This document shows, piece after piece, positions 57,003 through 64,000 of a stretch of DNA of 64,000 nucleotides (position 1 is its first letter; the number at the start of each line of letters is the position of its first letter). A model generated the notes under the pieces. That model had not been told where the DNA came from and searched no databases. It saw only the letters and a list, made by a program, of their open reading frames with translations. The DNA comes from Pseudomonas hormoni. GTDB lineage: Bacteria; Pseudomonadota; Gammaproteobacteria; Pseudomonadales; Pseudomonadaceae. Made by a program: the position numbers and the translations under genes. Where the stretch lies: contig NZ_CP075566.1 of assembly GCF_018502625.1 (NCBI RefSeq), forward strand, positions 4,901,001 through 4,965,000, in the 5' to 3' direction.

Positions 57003-57018
57003 TGGCCCGACCTTTGCT
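57003..57018 (+). promoter_or_regulatory. Sigma-54 promoter of exaC
   Basis: TGGCCCG-ACCT-TTGCT fits the consensus TGGCACG-N4-TTGC(A/T), with the GG and GC pairs separated by exactly 10 bp. It lies 65 bp before the exaC ATG. Confidence 0.85.
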
Positions 57019-57082
57019 CTACGCTTATAGCAAGCGCACAAGCGCTCTCCCTTATAAGCACAAAAGCCAAGGAGAAATCACC

Positions 57083-58603
57083 ATGCGTTACGCTCACCCC
57101 GGTACTGAAGGCGCTATCGTTTCGTTCAAGAGCAAATACGGTAACTACATCGGCGGCGAGTTCGTCGCGCCTGTCAAAGGTCAGTACTTCACCAATACCT
57201 CGCCAGTGAATGGCCAACCGATTGCCGAATTCCCGCGTTCCACGGCCGAAGACATCGACAAGGCCCTGGACGCTGCCCACGCCGCTGCCGACGCCTGGGG
57301 CGCCACGTCCGCCCAGGCTCGCTCGCTGGTGCTGCTGAAAATCGCCGACCGCATCGAACAGAACCTGGAAGTCCTGGCAATCACCGAATCCTGGGACAAC
57401 GGCAAAGCCGTGCGTGAAACGCTCAACGCCGACATCCCGCTGGCCGCGGACCATTTCCGCTACTTCGCCGGTTGCATCCGCGCGCAGGAAGGCAGCGCCG
57501 CCGAGATCGACGGCAACACCGTGGCCTATCACATCCATGAACCACTGGGCGTGGTCGGACAGATCATTCCGTGGAACTTCCCGATCCTGATGGCCGCCTG
57601 GAAACTCGCCCCGGCCCTGGCTGCCGGTAACTGCGTGGTGCTCAAGCCTGCCGAGCAAACCCCGCTGGGCATTACCGTGCTGATGGAGCTGATCGGCGAC
57701 CTGCTGCCGCCGGGCGTGCTTAACGTGGTGCAAGGCTTCGGCAAAGAAGCGGGCGAAGCCCTGGCCACCAGCAAACGCATTGCCAAGATCGCCTTTACCG
57801 GCTCGACCCCGGTCGGCTCGCACATCATGAAATGCGCCGCCGAAAACATCATTCCGTCCACCGTGGAGCTCGGTGGCAAGTCGCCGAACATCTTCTTCGC
57901 CGACATCATGCAAGCCGAAGAAACCTTCATCGAAAAAGCCGCCGAAGGCTTGGTGCTGGCGTTCTTCAACCAGGGCGAAGTCTGCACCTGCCCGTCTCGC
58001 GCACTGGTGCAAGAGTCGATCTACGATGACTTCATGAAAGTGGTGATGAAGAAAGTCCTGCAAATCAAACGTGGCGACCCGCTGGATACCGACACCATGG
58101 TCGGCGCCCAGGCGTCCGAGCAGCAATTCGACAAAATCCTTTCGTACCTGGAAATCGCCAAGGGCGAAGGCGCCGAACTGCTGACCGGCGGCAAGATCGA
58201 AAAACTCGAAGGCAGCCTGGCGACCGGGTATTACATCCAGCCGACCCTGCTCAAGGGCACCAACAAGATGCGCGTGTTCCAGGAAGAAATCTTTGGCCCG
58301 GTGGTGAGCATCACCACGTTCAAGGACGAAGCCGAAGCCCTGGCCATTGCCAACGACACCGAGTTCGGCCTGGGCGCCGGTCTCTGGACCCGCGACATCA
58401 ACCGCGCCTATCGCATGGGCCGCGCCATCAAGGCCGGTCGCGTGTGGACCAACTGCTACCACCTGTACCCGGCGCATGCCGCGTTCGGCGGTTACAAAAA
58501 GTCCGGCGTCGGTCGTGAAACTCACAAAATGATGCTCGATCACTATCAGCAGACCAAAAACCTGCTGGTGAGCTACGACATCAATCCGTTGGGGTTCTTC
58601 TAA
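57083..58603 (+). CDS. exaC: NAD-dependent acetaldehyde dehydrogenase (ExaC type)
   Basis: A 506-aa aldehyde dehydrogenase that oxidises acetaldehyde from ethanolamine to acetate. [21 protein letters not shown] and [10 protein letters not shown] form the NAD fold; Glu262 is in VELGGKSP and the catalytic Cys301 in [31 protein letters not shown] lies near the C terminus. Length equals ExaC from P. aeruginosa. I start at ATG 57083, with AAGGAG upstream; the frame stays open upstream through the promoter. A near-perfect sigma-54 promoter precedes it, and the divergent neighbour is the matching activator. Confidence 0.94.
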   Translation: MRYAHPGTEGAIVSFKSKYGNYIGGEFVAPVKGQYFTNTSPVNGQPIAEFPRSTAEDIDKALDAAHAAADAWGATSAQARSLVLLKIADRIEQNLEVLAITESWDNGKAVRETLNADIPLAADHFRYFAGCIRAQEGSAAEIDGNTVAYHIHEPLGVVGQIIPWNFPILMAAWKLAPALAAGNCVVLKPAEQTPLGITVLMELIGDLLPPGVLNVVQGFGKEAGEALATSKRIAKIAFTGSTPVGSHIMKCAAENIIPSTVELGGKSPNIFFADIMQAEETFIEKAAEGLVLAFFNQGEVCTCPSRALVQESIYDDFMKVVMKKVLQIKRGDPLDTDTMVGAQASEQQFDKILSYLEIAKGEGAELLTGGKIEKLEGSLATGYYIQPTLLKGTNKMRVFQEEIFGPVVSITTFKDEAEALAIANDTEFGLGAGLWTRDINRAYRMGRAIKAGRVWTNCYHLYPAHAAFGGYKKSGVGRETHKMMLDHYQQTKNLLVSYDINPLGFF

Positions 58604-58626
58604 CTCAACGCGATACCGCGTAACGG

Positions 58627-58697
58627 CTATCGCGAGCAAGCTCGGCTCCTACAGGATCACGCCGTACCTGTAGGAGCATGGCTTGCCAGCGAAGGCG
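58627..58697. repeat. Two REP arms of mixed type, outward-facing
   Basis: TATCGCGAGCAAGCTCGGCTCCTACAG (class GTAGGAGCCGAGC, left) is followed about 20 bp later by CCTGTAGGAGCATGGCTTGCCAGCGAAGG, a variant with a different centre. The arms face outward and do not match each other. Confidence 0.75.
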
Positions 58698-58732
58698 CCC
58701 TCAATGACACATCAAACATCGCCCTGCCGCTC

Positions 58733-58748
58733 TGGCACGGGCTTTGCG
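58733..58748 (+). promoter_or_regulatory. Sigma-54 promoter of the ethanolamine permease gene
   Basis: TGGCACG-GGCT-TTGCG fits the -24/-12 consensus with GG and GC separated by exactly 10 bp, 73 bp before the permease ATG. A TGACAC sequence lies at 58705, about 28 bp upstream of the promoter. Confidence 0.88.
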
Positions 58749-58820
58749 TGCCCGCTCTACAGGCAAATGCAGTTCCCGACAGTCCAACAGATCAAACAAT
58801 AAAAAAGACAGCGAGGACTT

Positions 58821-60191
58821 ATGACTTCTTCCACACAGCTCAAACCCACACTCGGCACCCTGCATTTATGGGGCATTGCCGTCGGCCTGGTGATTTCCGG
58901 CGAATACTTCGGCTGGAGTTACGGCTGGGGCACCGCAGGAACCCTGGGTTTCCTCGTCACCGCGTTGATGGTGGCGACGATGTACACCTGCTTCATCTTC
59001 AGTTTTACCGAATTGACGACCGCCATTCCCCACGCTGGCGGGCCATTCGCCTACAGCCGGCGGGCCTTTGGCGAGAAAGGCGGACTCATCGCCGGCATCG
59101 CCACCCTGATCGAATTCGTCTTTGCGCCGCCGGCCATTGCGATGGCCATCGGCGCTTATCTGAACGTGCAGTACCCGGAGCTTGATCCCAAGATCGCAGC
59201 TGTTGGCGCCTATTTCGTGTTCATGGGCTTGAATATCCTCGGCGTCAGCATCGCCGCGACGTTTGAACTGGTAGTCACCGTGCTGGCGGTCGCCGAATTG
59301 CTGGTGTTCATGGGCGTCGTTGCGCCGGGCTTCAGCTTCAGTAATTTCGCGCTTAACGGCTGGTCGGGCGCCAACGAGTTCACCATCGGCTCGATCCCTG
59401 GCATCTTTGCGGCGATCCCCTTTGCGATCTGGTTTTTCCTTGCGATTGAAGGCGCGGCGATGGCGGCCGAAGAAGCCAAGGACCCGAAACGCACAATTCC
59501 CAGGGCTTACGTCAGCGGCATTCTGACTCTGGTGTTCCTCGCGATCGGCGTGATGGTGATGGCGGGCGGCGTGGGCGACTGGCGCCAACTGTCGAACATC
59601 AACGACCCGCTGCCTCAGGCGATGAAAGCCGTGGTCGGCAACAATTCGACCTGGATGCACATGCTGGTGTGGATCGGCCTGTTCGGTCTGGTGGCGAGTT
59701 TCCACGGGATCATTCTTGGCTACTCGCGGCAGTTCTTTGCGCTGGCCCGGGCCGGTTACCTGCCTCGCGGCCTGGCCAAGCTCTCGCGCTTCCAGACTCC
59801 GCACCGGGCGATCCTGGCCGGCGGCGTGATCGGCATCGCGGCGATCTATAGCGACGGTCTGGTCAACCTGCAAGGCATGACCCTGACGGCAGCAATGATC
59901 ACCATGTCGGTATTCGGTGCCATCGTGATGTACATCATCAGTATGCTGAGCCTGTTCAAGCTGCGTAAAACCGAGCCAAATCTGGAACGCAGCTTCCGCG
60001 CGCCGGGTTACCCGATCGTCCCGGGCATTGCGCTGTTCCTGGCAGTGGTGTGCCTGATAGCGATGGCATGGTTCAACCCGCTGATCGGCTGTGTGTTCCT
60101 CGGATTCATGGCGGCCGGTTATTTGTATTTCCAACTGACCGCCAAGCAGCGCTTCGATGCGCCGGCGGATGCGATGCTCGAAGGCGTCTGA
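58821..60191 (+). CDS. eat: Ethanolamine permease (APC superfamily)
   Basis: A 456-aa inner-membrane transporter with about 12 helices in the amino acid-polyamine-organocation superfamily. The N-terminal GLVISGEYFGWSYGWGTAGTLGFLV, PHAGGPFAYSRRAFGEKGGLIAGIATLIEFVFAPPAIA (substrate-contacting helix) and FAIWFFLAIEGAAMAAEEAKDPKRTIPRAY resemble ethanolamine/GABA permeases. Its place between exaC and eutB supports ethanolamine as substrate. The ATG follows GCGAGGA and a sigma-54 promoter 73 bp upstream. Confidence 0.9.
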   Translation: MTSSTQLKPTLGTLHLWGIAVGLVISGEYFGWSYGWGTAGTLGFLVTALMVATMYTCFIFSFTELTTAIPHAGGPFAYSRRAFGEKGGLIAGIATLIEFVFAPPAIAMAIGAYLNVQYPELDPKIAAVGAYFVFMGLNILGVSIAATFELVVTVLAVAELLVFMGVVAPGFSFSNFALNGWSGANEFTIGSIPGIFAAIPFAIWFFLAIEGAAMAAEEAKDPKRTIPRAYVSGILTLVFLAIGVMVMAGGVGDWRQLSNINDPLPQAMKAVVGNNSTWMHMLVWIGLFGLVASFHGIILGYSRQFFALARAGYLPRGLAKLSRFQTPHRAILAGGVIGIAAIYSDGLVNLQGMTLTAAMITMSVFGAIVMYIISMLSLFKLRKTEPNLERSFRAPGYPIVPGIALFLAVVCLIAMAWFNPLIGCVFLGFMAAGYLYFQLTAKQRFDAPADAMLEGV

Positions 60192-60249
60192 GTTGCACCG
60201 GCGCCGGGCTGATTGCCTTGCGCCTGCTTTATTGAAGTGCACACAGATC

Positions 60250-60344
60250 CCCTGTGGGAGCCAGCCTGCTGGCGATTGCGGTCTGACAGTCAGCACAGAT
60301 TTTGAATGACACACTGCAATCGCCAGCAGGCTGGCTCCCAAAGG
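60250..60344. repeat. REP-pair element, GTGGGAGCCAGCCTGCTGGCGA class
   Basis: CTGTGGGAGCCAGCCTGCTGGCGATTGC and GCAATCGCCAGCAGGCTGGCTCCCA are inverted arms about 40 bp apart, between the permease and eutB, inside what should be one transcript. The fourth sequence class in the window. Confidence 0.9.
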
Positions 60345-60392
60345 GAATGTCAGGGTAATCAAGACTTCTACACATCAGGAGGACACCGTCCC

Positions 60393-61787
60393 ATGGCCAC
60401 ATTTGCCCATTCCGTCGGCGCCCAGACCTACCGCTTCGCCAGCCTCAAAGAGGTCATGGCCAAGGCCAGCCCGGCGCGCTCCGGGGACTTTCTGGCCGGC
60501 GTCGCCGCCCTCAACGATGGCGAGCGTGTGGCCGCGCAAATGGCCCTGGCTGATATCCCGCTGACTCATTTCCTGCAGGAAGTGCTGGTTCCCTATGAGG
60601 CCGATGAAGTCACCCGTCTGATCATCGACACCCACGACAAACAAGCCTTCGCCGCGGTCAGCCATCTGACTGTCGGCGGATTCCGCGATTGGCTGCTCAG
60701 CGATGCCGCCGACGAACAGAGCCTGCGCGCCCTCGCCCCCGGACTGACGCCGGAAATGGCCGCGGCCGTGTCGAAAATCATGCGCGTGCAGGACCTGGTG
60801 CTTGTCGCGCAGAAAATCCGCGTGGTCACGCAATTTCGCGGCACCATGGGCCTGCGCGGACGCTTATCCACACGCCTGCAACCCAACCATCCCACCGACG
60901 AACCGGCGGGTATCGCGGCGAGCATTCTCGACGGACTGCTGTACGGTAACGGCGACGCGATGATCGGCATTAACCCGGCCACCGACAGCATTGCCTCGAT
61001 TTGCGCGATGCTGGAAATGCTCGACGCAATCATCCAGCGCTACGAAATTCCTACACAAGCCTGCGTGTTGACCCACGTCACCACGTCCATCGAAGCGATC
61101 AATCGCGGCGTTCCGCTGGACCTGGTGTTCCAGTCGATCGCCGGCACCGAAGCGGCCAATGCCAGCTTCGGCATCAACCTGAACGTTTTGCAGGAAGGCT
61201 ACGACGCCGGTTTGAGCCTGAACCGCGGCACGTTGGGGCAAAACCTGATGTATTTCGAGACCGGTCAGGGCAGCGCCCTGTCGGCCAACGCCCACCACGG
61301 CATCGATCAACAGACCTGCGAAACCCGCGCCTACGCCGTGGCGCGACATTTCAAACCGTTCCTGGTGAACACAGTTGTAGGATTCATCGGCCCGGAGTAC
61401 CTCTACAACGGTAAACAGATCATCCGTGCCGGCCTGGAAGACCACTTCTGCGGCAAATTGCTGGGCGTGCCCATGGGCTGCGACATCTGTTACACCAACC
61501 ACGCCGAAGCCGATCAGGACGACATGGACACCCTGTTGACCCTGCTGGGCGTGGCCGGGATCAACTTCATCATGGGCATCCCCGGTTCCGACGACATCAT
61601 GCTCAATTACCAGACCACCTCGTTCCACGACGCGCTCTATGCCCGACAAACCCTGGGGCTGAAGCCGGCGCCGGAGTTCGAACAGTGGCTGGCAAAAATG
61701 GGCATCTTCACCCAGGCAGACGGCAAGATTCATTTCGGCGACAGACTGCCGCCCGCCTTCCGCCAGGCGATGGGGCAACTGGGATGA
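60393..61787 (+). CDS. eutB: Ethanolamine ammonia-lyase large subunit
   Basis: A 464-aa TIM-barrel subunit that with EutC and adenosylcobalamin splits ethanolamine to acetaldehyde and ammonia. Conserved stretches include [158 protein letters not shown] and [25 protein letters not shown] lies nine bases before the ATG at 60393. No sigma-54 promoter is visible upstream; it overlaps eutC by 4 bp. Confidence 0.96.
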   Translation: MATFAHSVGAQTYRFASLKEVMAKASPARSGDFLAGVAALNDGERVAAQMALADIPLTHFLQEVLVPYEADEVTRLIIDTHDKQAFAAVSHLTVGGFRDWLLSDAADEQSLRALAPGLTPEMAAAVSKIMRVQDLVLVAQKIRVVTQFRGTMGLRGRLSTRLQPNHPTDEPAGIAASILDGLLYGNGDAMIGINPATDSIASICAMLEMLDAIIQRYEIPTQACVLTHVTTSIEAINRGVPLDLVFQSIAGTEAANASFGINLNVLQEGYDAGLSLNRGTLGQNLMYFETGQGSALSANAHHGIDQQTCETRAYAVARHFKPFLVNTVVGFIGPEYLYNGKQIIRAGLEDHFCGKLLGVPMGCDICYTNHAEADQDDMDTLLTLLGVAGINFIMGIPGSDDIMLNYQTTSFHDALYARQTLGLKPAPEFEQWLAKMGIFTQADGKIHFGDRLPPAFRQAMGQLG

Positions 61788-62620
61788 GTGTCGAAATGGA
61801 TAAACCGCGTGTTGATGCAGAAAACCCATTGCTGGAACTGCGGCGCCTGACCCCGGCGCGGATTGCCCTGGGCCGCACCGGCACCAGCATGCCCACCAGC
61901 GCGCAGCTGGATTTCCAGTACGCCCACGCCCAGGCCCGGGACGCGGTGCACCTGCCCTTCGACCATGCAGGGCTTAGCACGCAATTGGCGGAGTGCGGAT
62001 ACGAAAGTGTGCTCCTGCACAGCGCCGCCACAAACCGGGACAGTTATTTGCAGCGCCCTGACTTGGGGCGGAAATTGAGCAATGAGTCGGCGCAAATCTT
62101 GCGCAACCATGCTTCAGCCCATCCCGGCGGCGTTGATCTGGTGATTGTCGTGGCCGATGGTTTGTCGGCACTGGCTGTGCACCGTCACACTGTGCCCTTC
62201 CTTGCGCGCATGCGAGAACAGATCGAAGTCGATGGCTGGACGGTTTCTCCGGTGATTCTGGTAGAGCAAGGCCGGGTCGCGGTGAGCGACGAGATCGGCG
62301 AGTTACTGGGCGCCAAAATGGTGGTCATCCTGATCGGCGAACGCCCTGGACTCAGCTCGCCAGACAGCCTGGGGTTATATTTCACCTACAATCCAAAGGT
62401 CGGCCTGACGGATGCTTACCGCAACTGCATCTCCAATGTGCGACTGGAAGGCTTGAGTTATGGCATGGCGGCACACCGCTTGCTTTATCTGATGCGTGAA
62501 GCCTGTCGGCGGCAGCTGTCGGGGGTAAACCTGAAGGACGAAGCGCAGCTTCAGACGCTGGAGTCCGACGCAGGAGCGGATATGAAAGGTAATTTCCTAC
62601 TGAATTCGCCGAAAACCTGA
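61784..62620 (+). CDS. eutC: Ethanolamine ammonia-lyase small subunit
   Basis: A 278-aa subunit contributing to the cobalamin site. [34 protein letters not shown] is the N-terminal family motif; [68 protein letters not shown] and [31 protein letters not shown] follow. The start overlaps the eutB stop as ATGA, so translation is coupled. There are no microcompartment shell genes, in line with the simple pseudomonad ethanolamine pathway. Confidence 0.96.
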   Translation: MSVEMDKPRVDAENPLLELRRLTPARIALGRTGTSMPTSAQLDFQYAHAQARDAVHLPFDHAGLSTQLAECGYESVLLHSAATNRDSYLQRPDLGRKLSNESAQILRNHASAHPGGVDLVIVVADGLSALAVHRHTVPFLARMREQIEVDGWTVSPVILVEQGRVAVSDEIGELLGAKMVVILIGERPGLSSPDSLGLYFTYNPKVGLTDAYRNCISNVRLEGLSYGMAAHRLLYLMREACRRQLSGVNLKDEAQLQTLESDAGADMKGNFLLNSPKT

Positions 62621-62740
62621 ACCGTTTCCGCATTGCGTTTCTGATTCGATTTCAGGCAGGATCGAAACACGGCTGCCCGAGTGAAGAACCGTTCGCCGTC
62701 AGAGCACGTGAAGACAGCCACTTGAAGACGAGACCTATCG

Positions 62741-63202
62741 ATGCGGATTATTCAAGCGACCCTCGAACACCTGGACCTGCTGACCCCGTTGTTCGTCAAA
62801 TATCGCGAGTTTTATGGTTCCCTGCCGTATCCGGACTCGTCCCGGGCGTTCCTCGAGAAACGCCTGCGCCGCAAGGAATCGGTGATCTACCTGGCCCTGG
62901 CCGATGACGACGACAAGAAGCTGATGGGTTTCTGTCAGCTGTACCCGAGTTTTTCGTCGCTTTCGCTTAAACGCGTGTGGATCCTCAATGACATCTATGT
63001 CGCTGAAGACGCCCGCCGTCAGTTGGTCGCCGACAACCTGATGCGCACCGCGAAAAAAATGGCCAAGGAAACCAACGCCGTGCGCATGCGCGTTTCCACC
63101 AGCAGCGACAACAAAATCGCCCAGAAAACCTACGAATCCATCGGATTCAAGGAAGACACCGAGTTCAAGAACTACGTGTTGCCAATCAGCGACGAGCTGT
63201 AA
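62741..63202 (+). CDS. GNAT-family N-acetyltransferase
   Basis: A 153-aa GNAT protein. IIQATLEHLDLLTPLFVKYREFYGS begins the fold. SVIYLALADDDDKKLMGFCQLYPSFSSLSLKRVWILNDIYVAEDARRQLVADNLMRTAKKMAKE contains the acetyl-CoA site, where the usual RxxGxG/A loop is replaced by ARRQLVADNLM. YESIGFKEDTEFKNYVLPI is the C-terminal motif. Substrate unknown; conserved after eutC in pseudomonads as I recall. 120 bp downstream of eutC. Confidence 0.88.
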   Translation: MRIIQATLEHLDLLTPLFVKYREFYGSLPYPDSSRAFLEKRLRRKESVIYLALADDDDKKLMGFCQLYPSFSSLSLKRVWILNDIYVAEDARRQLVADNLMRTAKKMAKETNAVRMRVSTSSDNKIAQKTYESIGFKEDTEFKNYVLPISDEL

Positions 63203-63540
63203 CGCCGCTGTGCTGAGGCGAGCTCTTGTGGCGAGGGAGCTTGCTCCCGCTCGGCTGCGCAGCAGTCGCAAAATCAGCCAATGCAATTCCCCTGACCTAC
63301 CGCGAGCTCAGGCTTTGGGAGTGCTTCGCCCTCCAGCGGGAGCAAGCTCCCTCGCCACAATGAATGGTGTAATGGCCAAATCTCGCGACATCCCCCGCGA
63401 CAAACTCGACGCGCTTTTCACTTGTCAGCCCGTATAATGCCGACCTTTCCGGCTTGTAAGAAAAACTACACCCGTCTGTAGCCTTACACGAAGTCATCCG
63501 CACAGGCCTGCCGAGTCTCGCCGTCACCACAGGTGCCCCC
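63203..63540. other. 338-bp gap before dedA, with a REP pair and a -10 sequence
   Basis: The left part is the REP pair at 63229-63359. The right part has a perfect TATAAT at 63433-63438 without a good -35 at the normal spacing, and a leader of about 100 bp before the dedA ATG. No gene is visible. Confidence 0.6.
63229..63359. repeat. REP-pair element, GAGGGAGCTTGCTCCC class
   Basis: Arms TGTGGCGAGGGAGCTTGCTCCC and complement about 85 bp apart, enclosing CGGCTGCGCAGCAGTCG and GAGTGCTTCGCCCTC. Follows the acetyltransferase stop by 26 bp. Confidence 0.9.
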
Positions 63541-64000
63541 ATGGATTTCAACCCGCTCGACCTGATCCTGCATCTCGATGTTTACCTCGACTTGCTGGTA
63601 AACAACTACGGGCCATGGATCTACGCCATTCTGTTTCTGGTGATCTTCTGCGAAACCGGCCTGGTGGTGATGCCCTTTCTGCCGGGTGATTCCTTGCTGT
63701 TTATTGCGGGTGCCGTGGCGGCCGGTGGCGGCATGGACCCTGTGCTGTTGGGCGGTTTGCTGATGCTCGCGGCGATCCTCGGTGACAGCACCAACTACAT
63801 CATCGGACGAACGGCGGGCGAGCGCCTGTTCAGCAACCCGAACTCGAAAATCTTCCGTCGCGACTACCTGCAACAAACCCACGATTTCTATGACAAGCAC
63901 GGTGGCAAAACCGTGACCCTGGCGCGTTTCCTGCCGATCATCCGCACCTTCGCACCGTTCGTCGCCGGCGTGGCGAAAATGCCTTATCCGCGTTTCTTTG
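63541..64000 (+). CDS. dedA: DedA-family membrane protein, N-terminal part (runs off the window)
   Basis: About 153 residues are present before the right edge. The pattern [134 protein letters not shown] covers the conserved SNARE-associated domain, with the acidic Glu/Asp in helix 1-2 and the FxxIxRTFxPxxAG motif seen in DedA members that translocate lipids (undecaprenyl phosphate or phosphatidylethanolamine). The fused paralogue at 46013 shares the domain. Start at ATG 63541, AGGTG upstream. Confidence 0.93.
   Translation, partial: MDFNPLDLILHLDVYLDLLVNNYGPWIYAILFLVIFCETGLVVMPFLPGDSLLFIAGAVAAGGGMDPVLLGGLLMLAAILGDSTNYIIGRTAGERLFSNPNSKIFRRDYLQQTHDFYDKHGGKTVTLARFLPIIRTFAPFVAGVAKMPYPRFF

Larger units (their letters stand above)
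56637..57082. other. 446-bp divergent control region between eatR and exaC
   Basis: It contains, left to right, a short eatR leader, a REP pair (56694-56804), two palindromes (56823-56837 and 56853-56864), a cluster of repeats likely to be activator sites (about 56880-56940), a sigma-54 promoter (57003-57018) and the exaC leader with AAGGAG before the ATG. No coding region is credible here, although a frame stays open in phase with exaC. Confidence 0.75.

Noticed and set aside
60192..60392. A sigma-54 promoter directly upstream of eutB
   Set aside because: GG and GC dinucleotides occur, but none at the required 10-bp spacing with a good flanking match.
54723..62620. An ethanolamine-utilisation microcompartment system
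   Set aside because: No shell protein, EutG, EutD or EutT homologue is present; the set is the simple pseudomonad pathway.

Overview
This window is a stretch of Pseudomonas chromosome, most likely from the P. fluorescens group. Three things point there. The genes are GC-rich with short, well-packed reading frames. The gene order, as I recall the P. aeruginosa PAO1 map, matches the block from about PA3961 (hrpB) to PA4029 (dedA) almost gene for gene. The gaps carry many REP-type paired repeats (TGTGGCGAGGGAGCTTGCTCCC and relatives) typical of fluorescent pseudomonads. I see no tRNA, rRNA, CRISPR array, prophage, insertion sequence or integrase. It is overwhelmingly core genome.

Layout. 1-1.6 kb: the 5' end of an aldehyde dehydrogenase gene and a divergent LysR regulator. 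1.7-12.2 kb: hrpB, a small lipoprotein, a FieF-type cation exporter, an Asn/Gln/Pro-rich envelope protein, an Lrp/AsnC regulator, a DUF2788 membrane peptide, rluE, amn and an AidB-like acyl-CoA dehydrogenase. 12.2-17.7 kb: a LadS-type hybrid sensor kinase (GacS/Rsm signalling), divergent from thiD-thiE-hemL. 17.9-24.5 kb: a Sel1-repeat protein, a DUF1820 protein, then miaB and the ybeZ-ybeY-corC-lnt run. 24.6-32.3 kb: a YdcF protein, an unknown 106-aa protein, leuS-lptE-holA, arfA (ribosome rescue) and a lytic transglycosylase. 32.3-44.9 kb: a long minus-strand cell-envelope and cofactor block read proA-nadD-rsfS-rlmH-pbpA-rodA-sltB1-rlpA, then dacA, ybeD-lipB-lipA, with ldcA at the end. 45.1-54.5 kb: a 3-methyladenine glycosylase, a DedA-PAP2 fusion, a LON-domain protein, lrgAB, a MaoC protein, a MORN-repeat/C13-peptidase lipoprotein, an NAD(P)-binding protein and mpl-ubiX-yceK. 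54.7-62.6 kb: an ethanolamine-catabolism locus (sigma-54 activator eatR, aldehyde dehydrogenase exaC, permease, eutB, eutC). 62.7-64 kb: a GNAT acetyltransferase and the start of a DedA protein.

How it works together. The 33-45 kb block couples cell elongation (PBP2, RodA, SltB1, RlpA, PBP5) with lipoate synthesis, NAD synthesis and ribosome silencing; Lnt, LptE, Mpl, LdcA and SltB3 add further envelope maturation and recycling. The ethanolamine locus imports ethanolamine, splits it to acetaldehyde and ammonia with EutBC, and oxidises acetaldehyde with ExaC. Two near-perfect -24/-12 promoters (57003 and 58733) fit control by the neighbouring sigma-54 activator.

I found no clear novel multi-gene defence or mobile system. 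The most interesting items are the 12-repeat MORN lipoprotein fused to a caspase-like C13 domain, the hairpin that spans the arfA stop codon, the double sigma-54 promoter layout with embedded repeats, hairpins in both gaps of leuS-lptE-holA, and about 15 REP-pair elements of four sequence classes.
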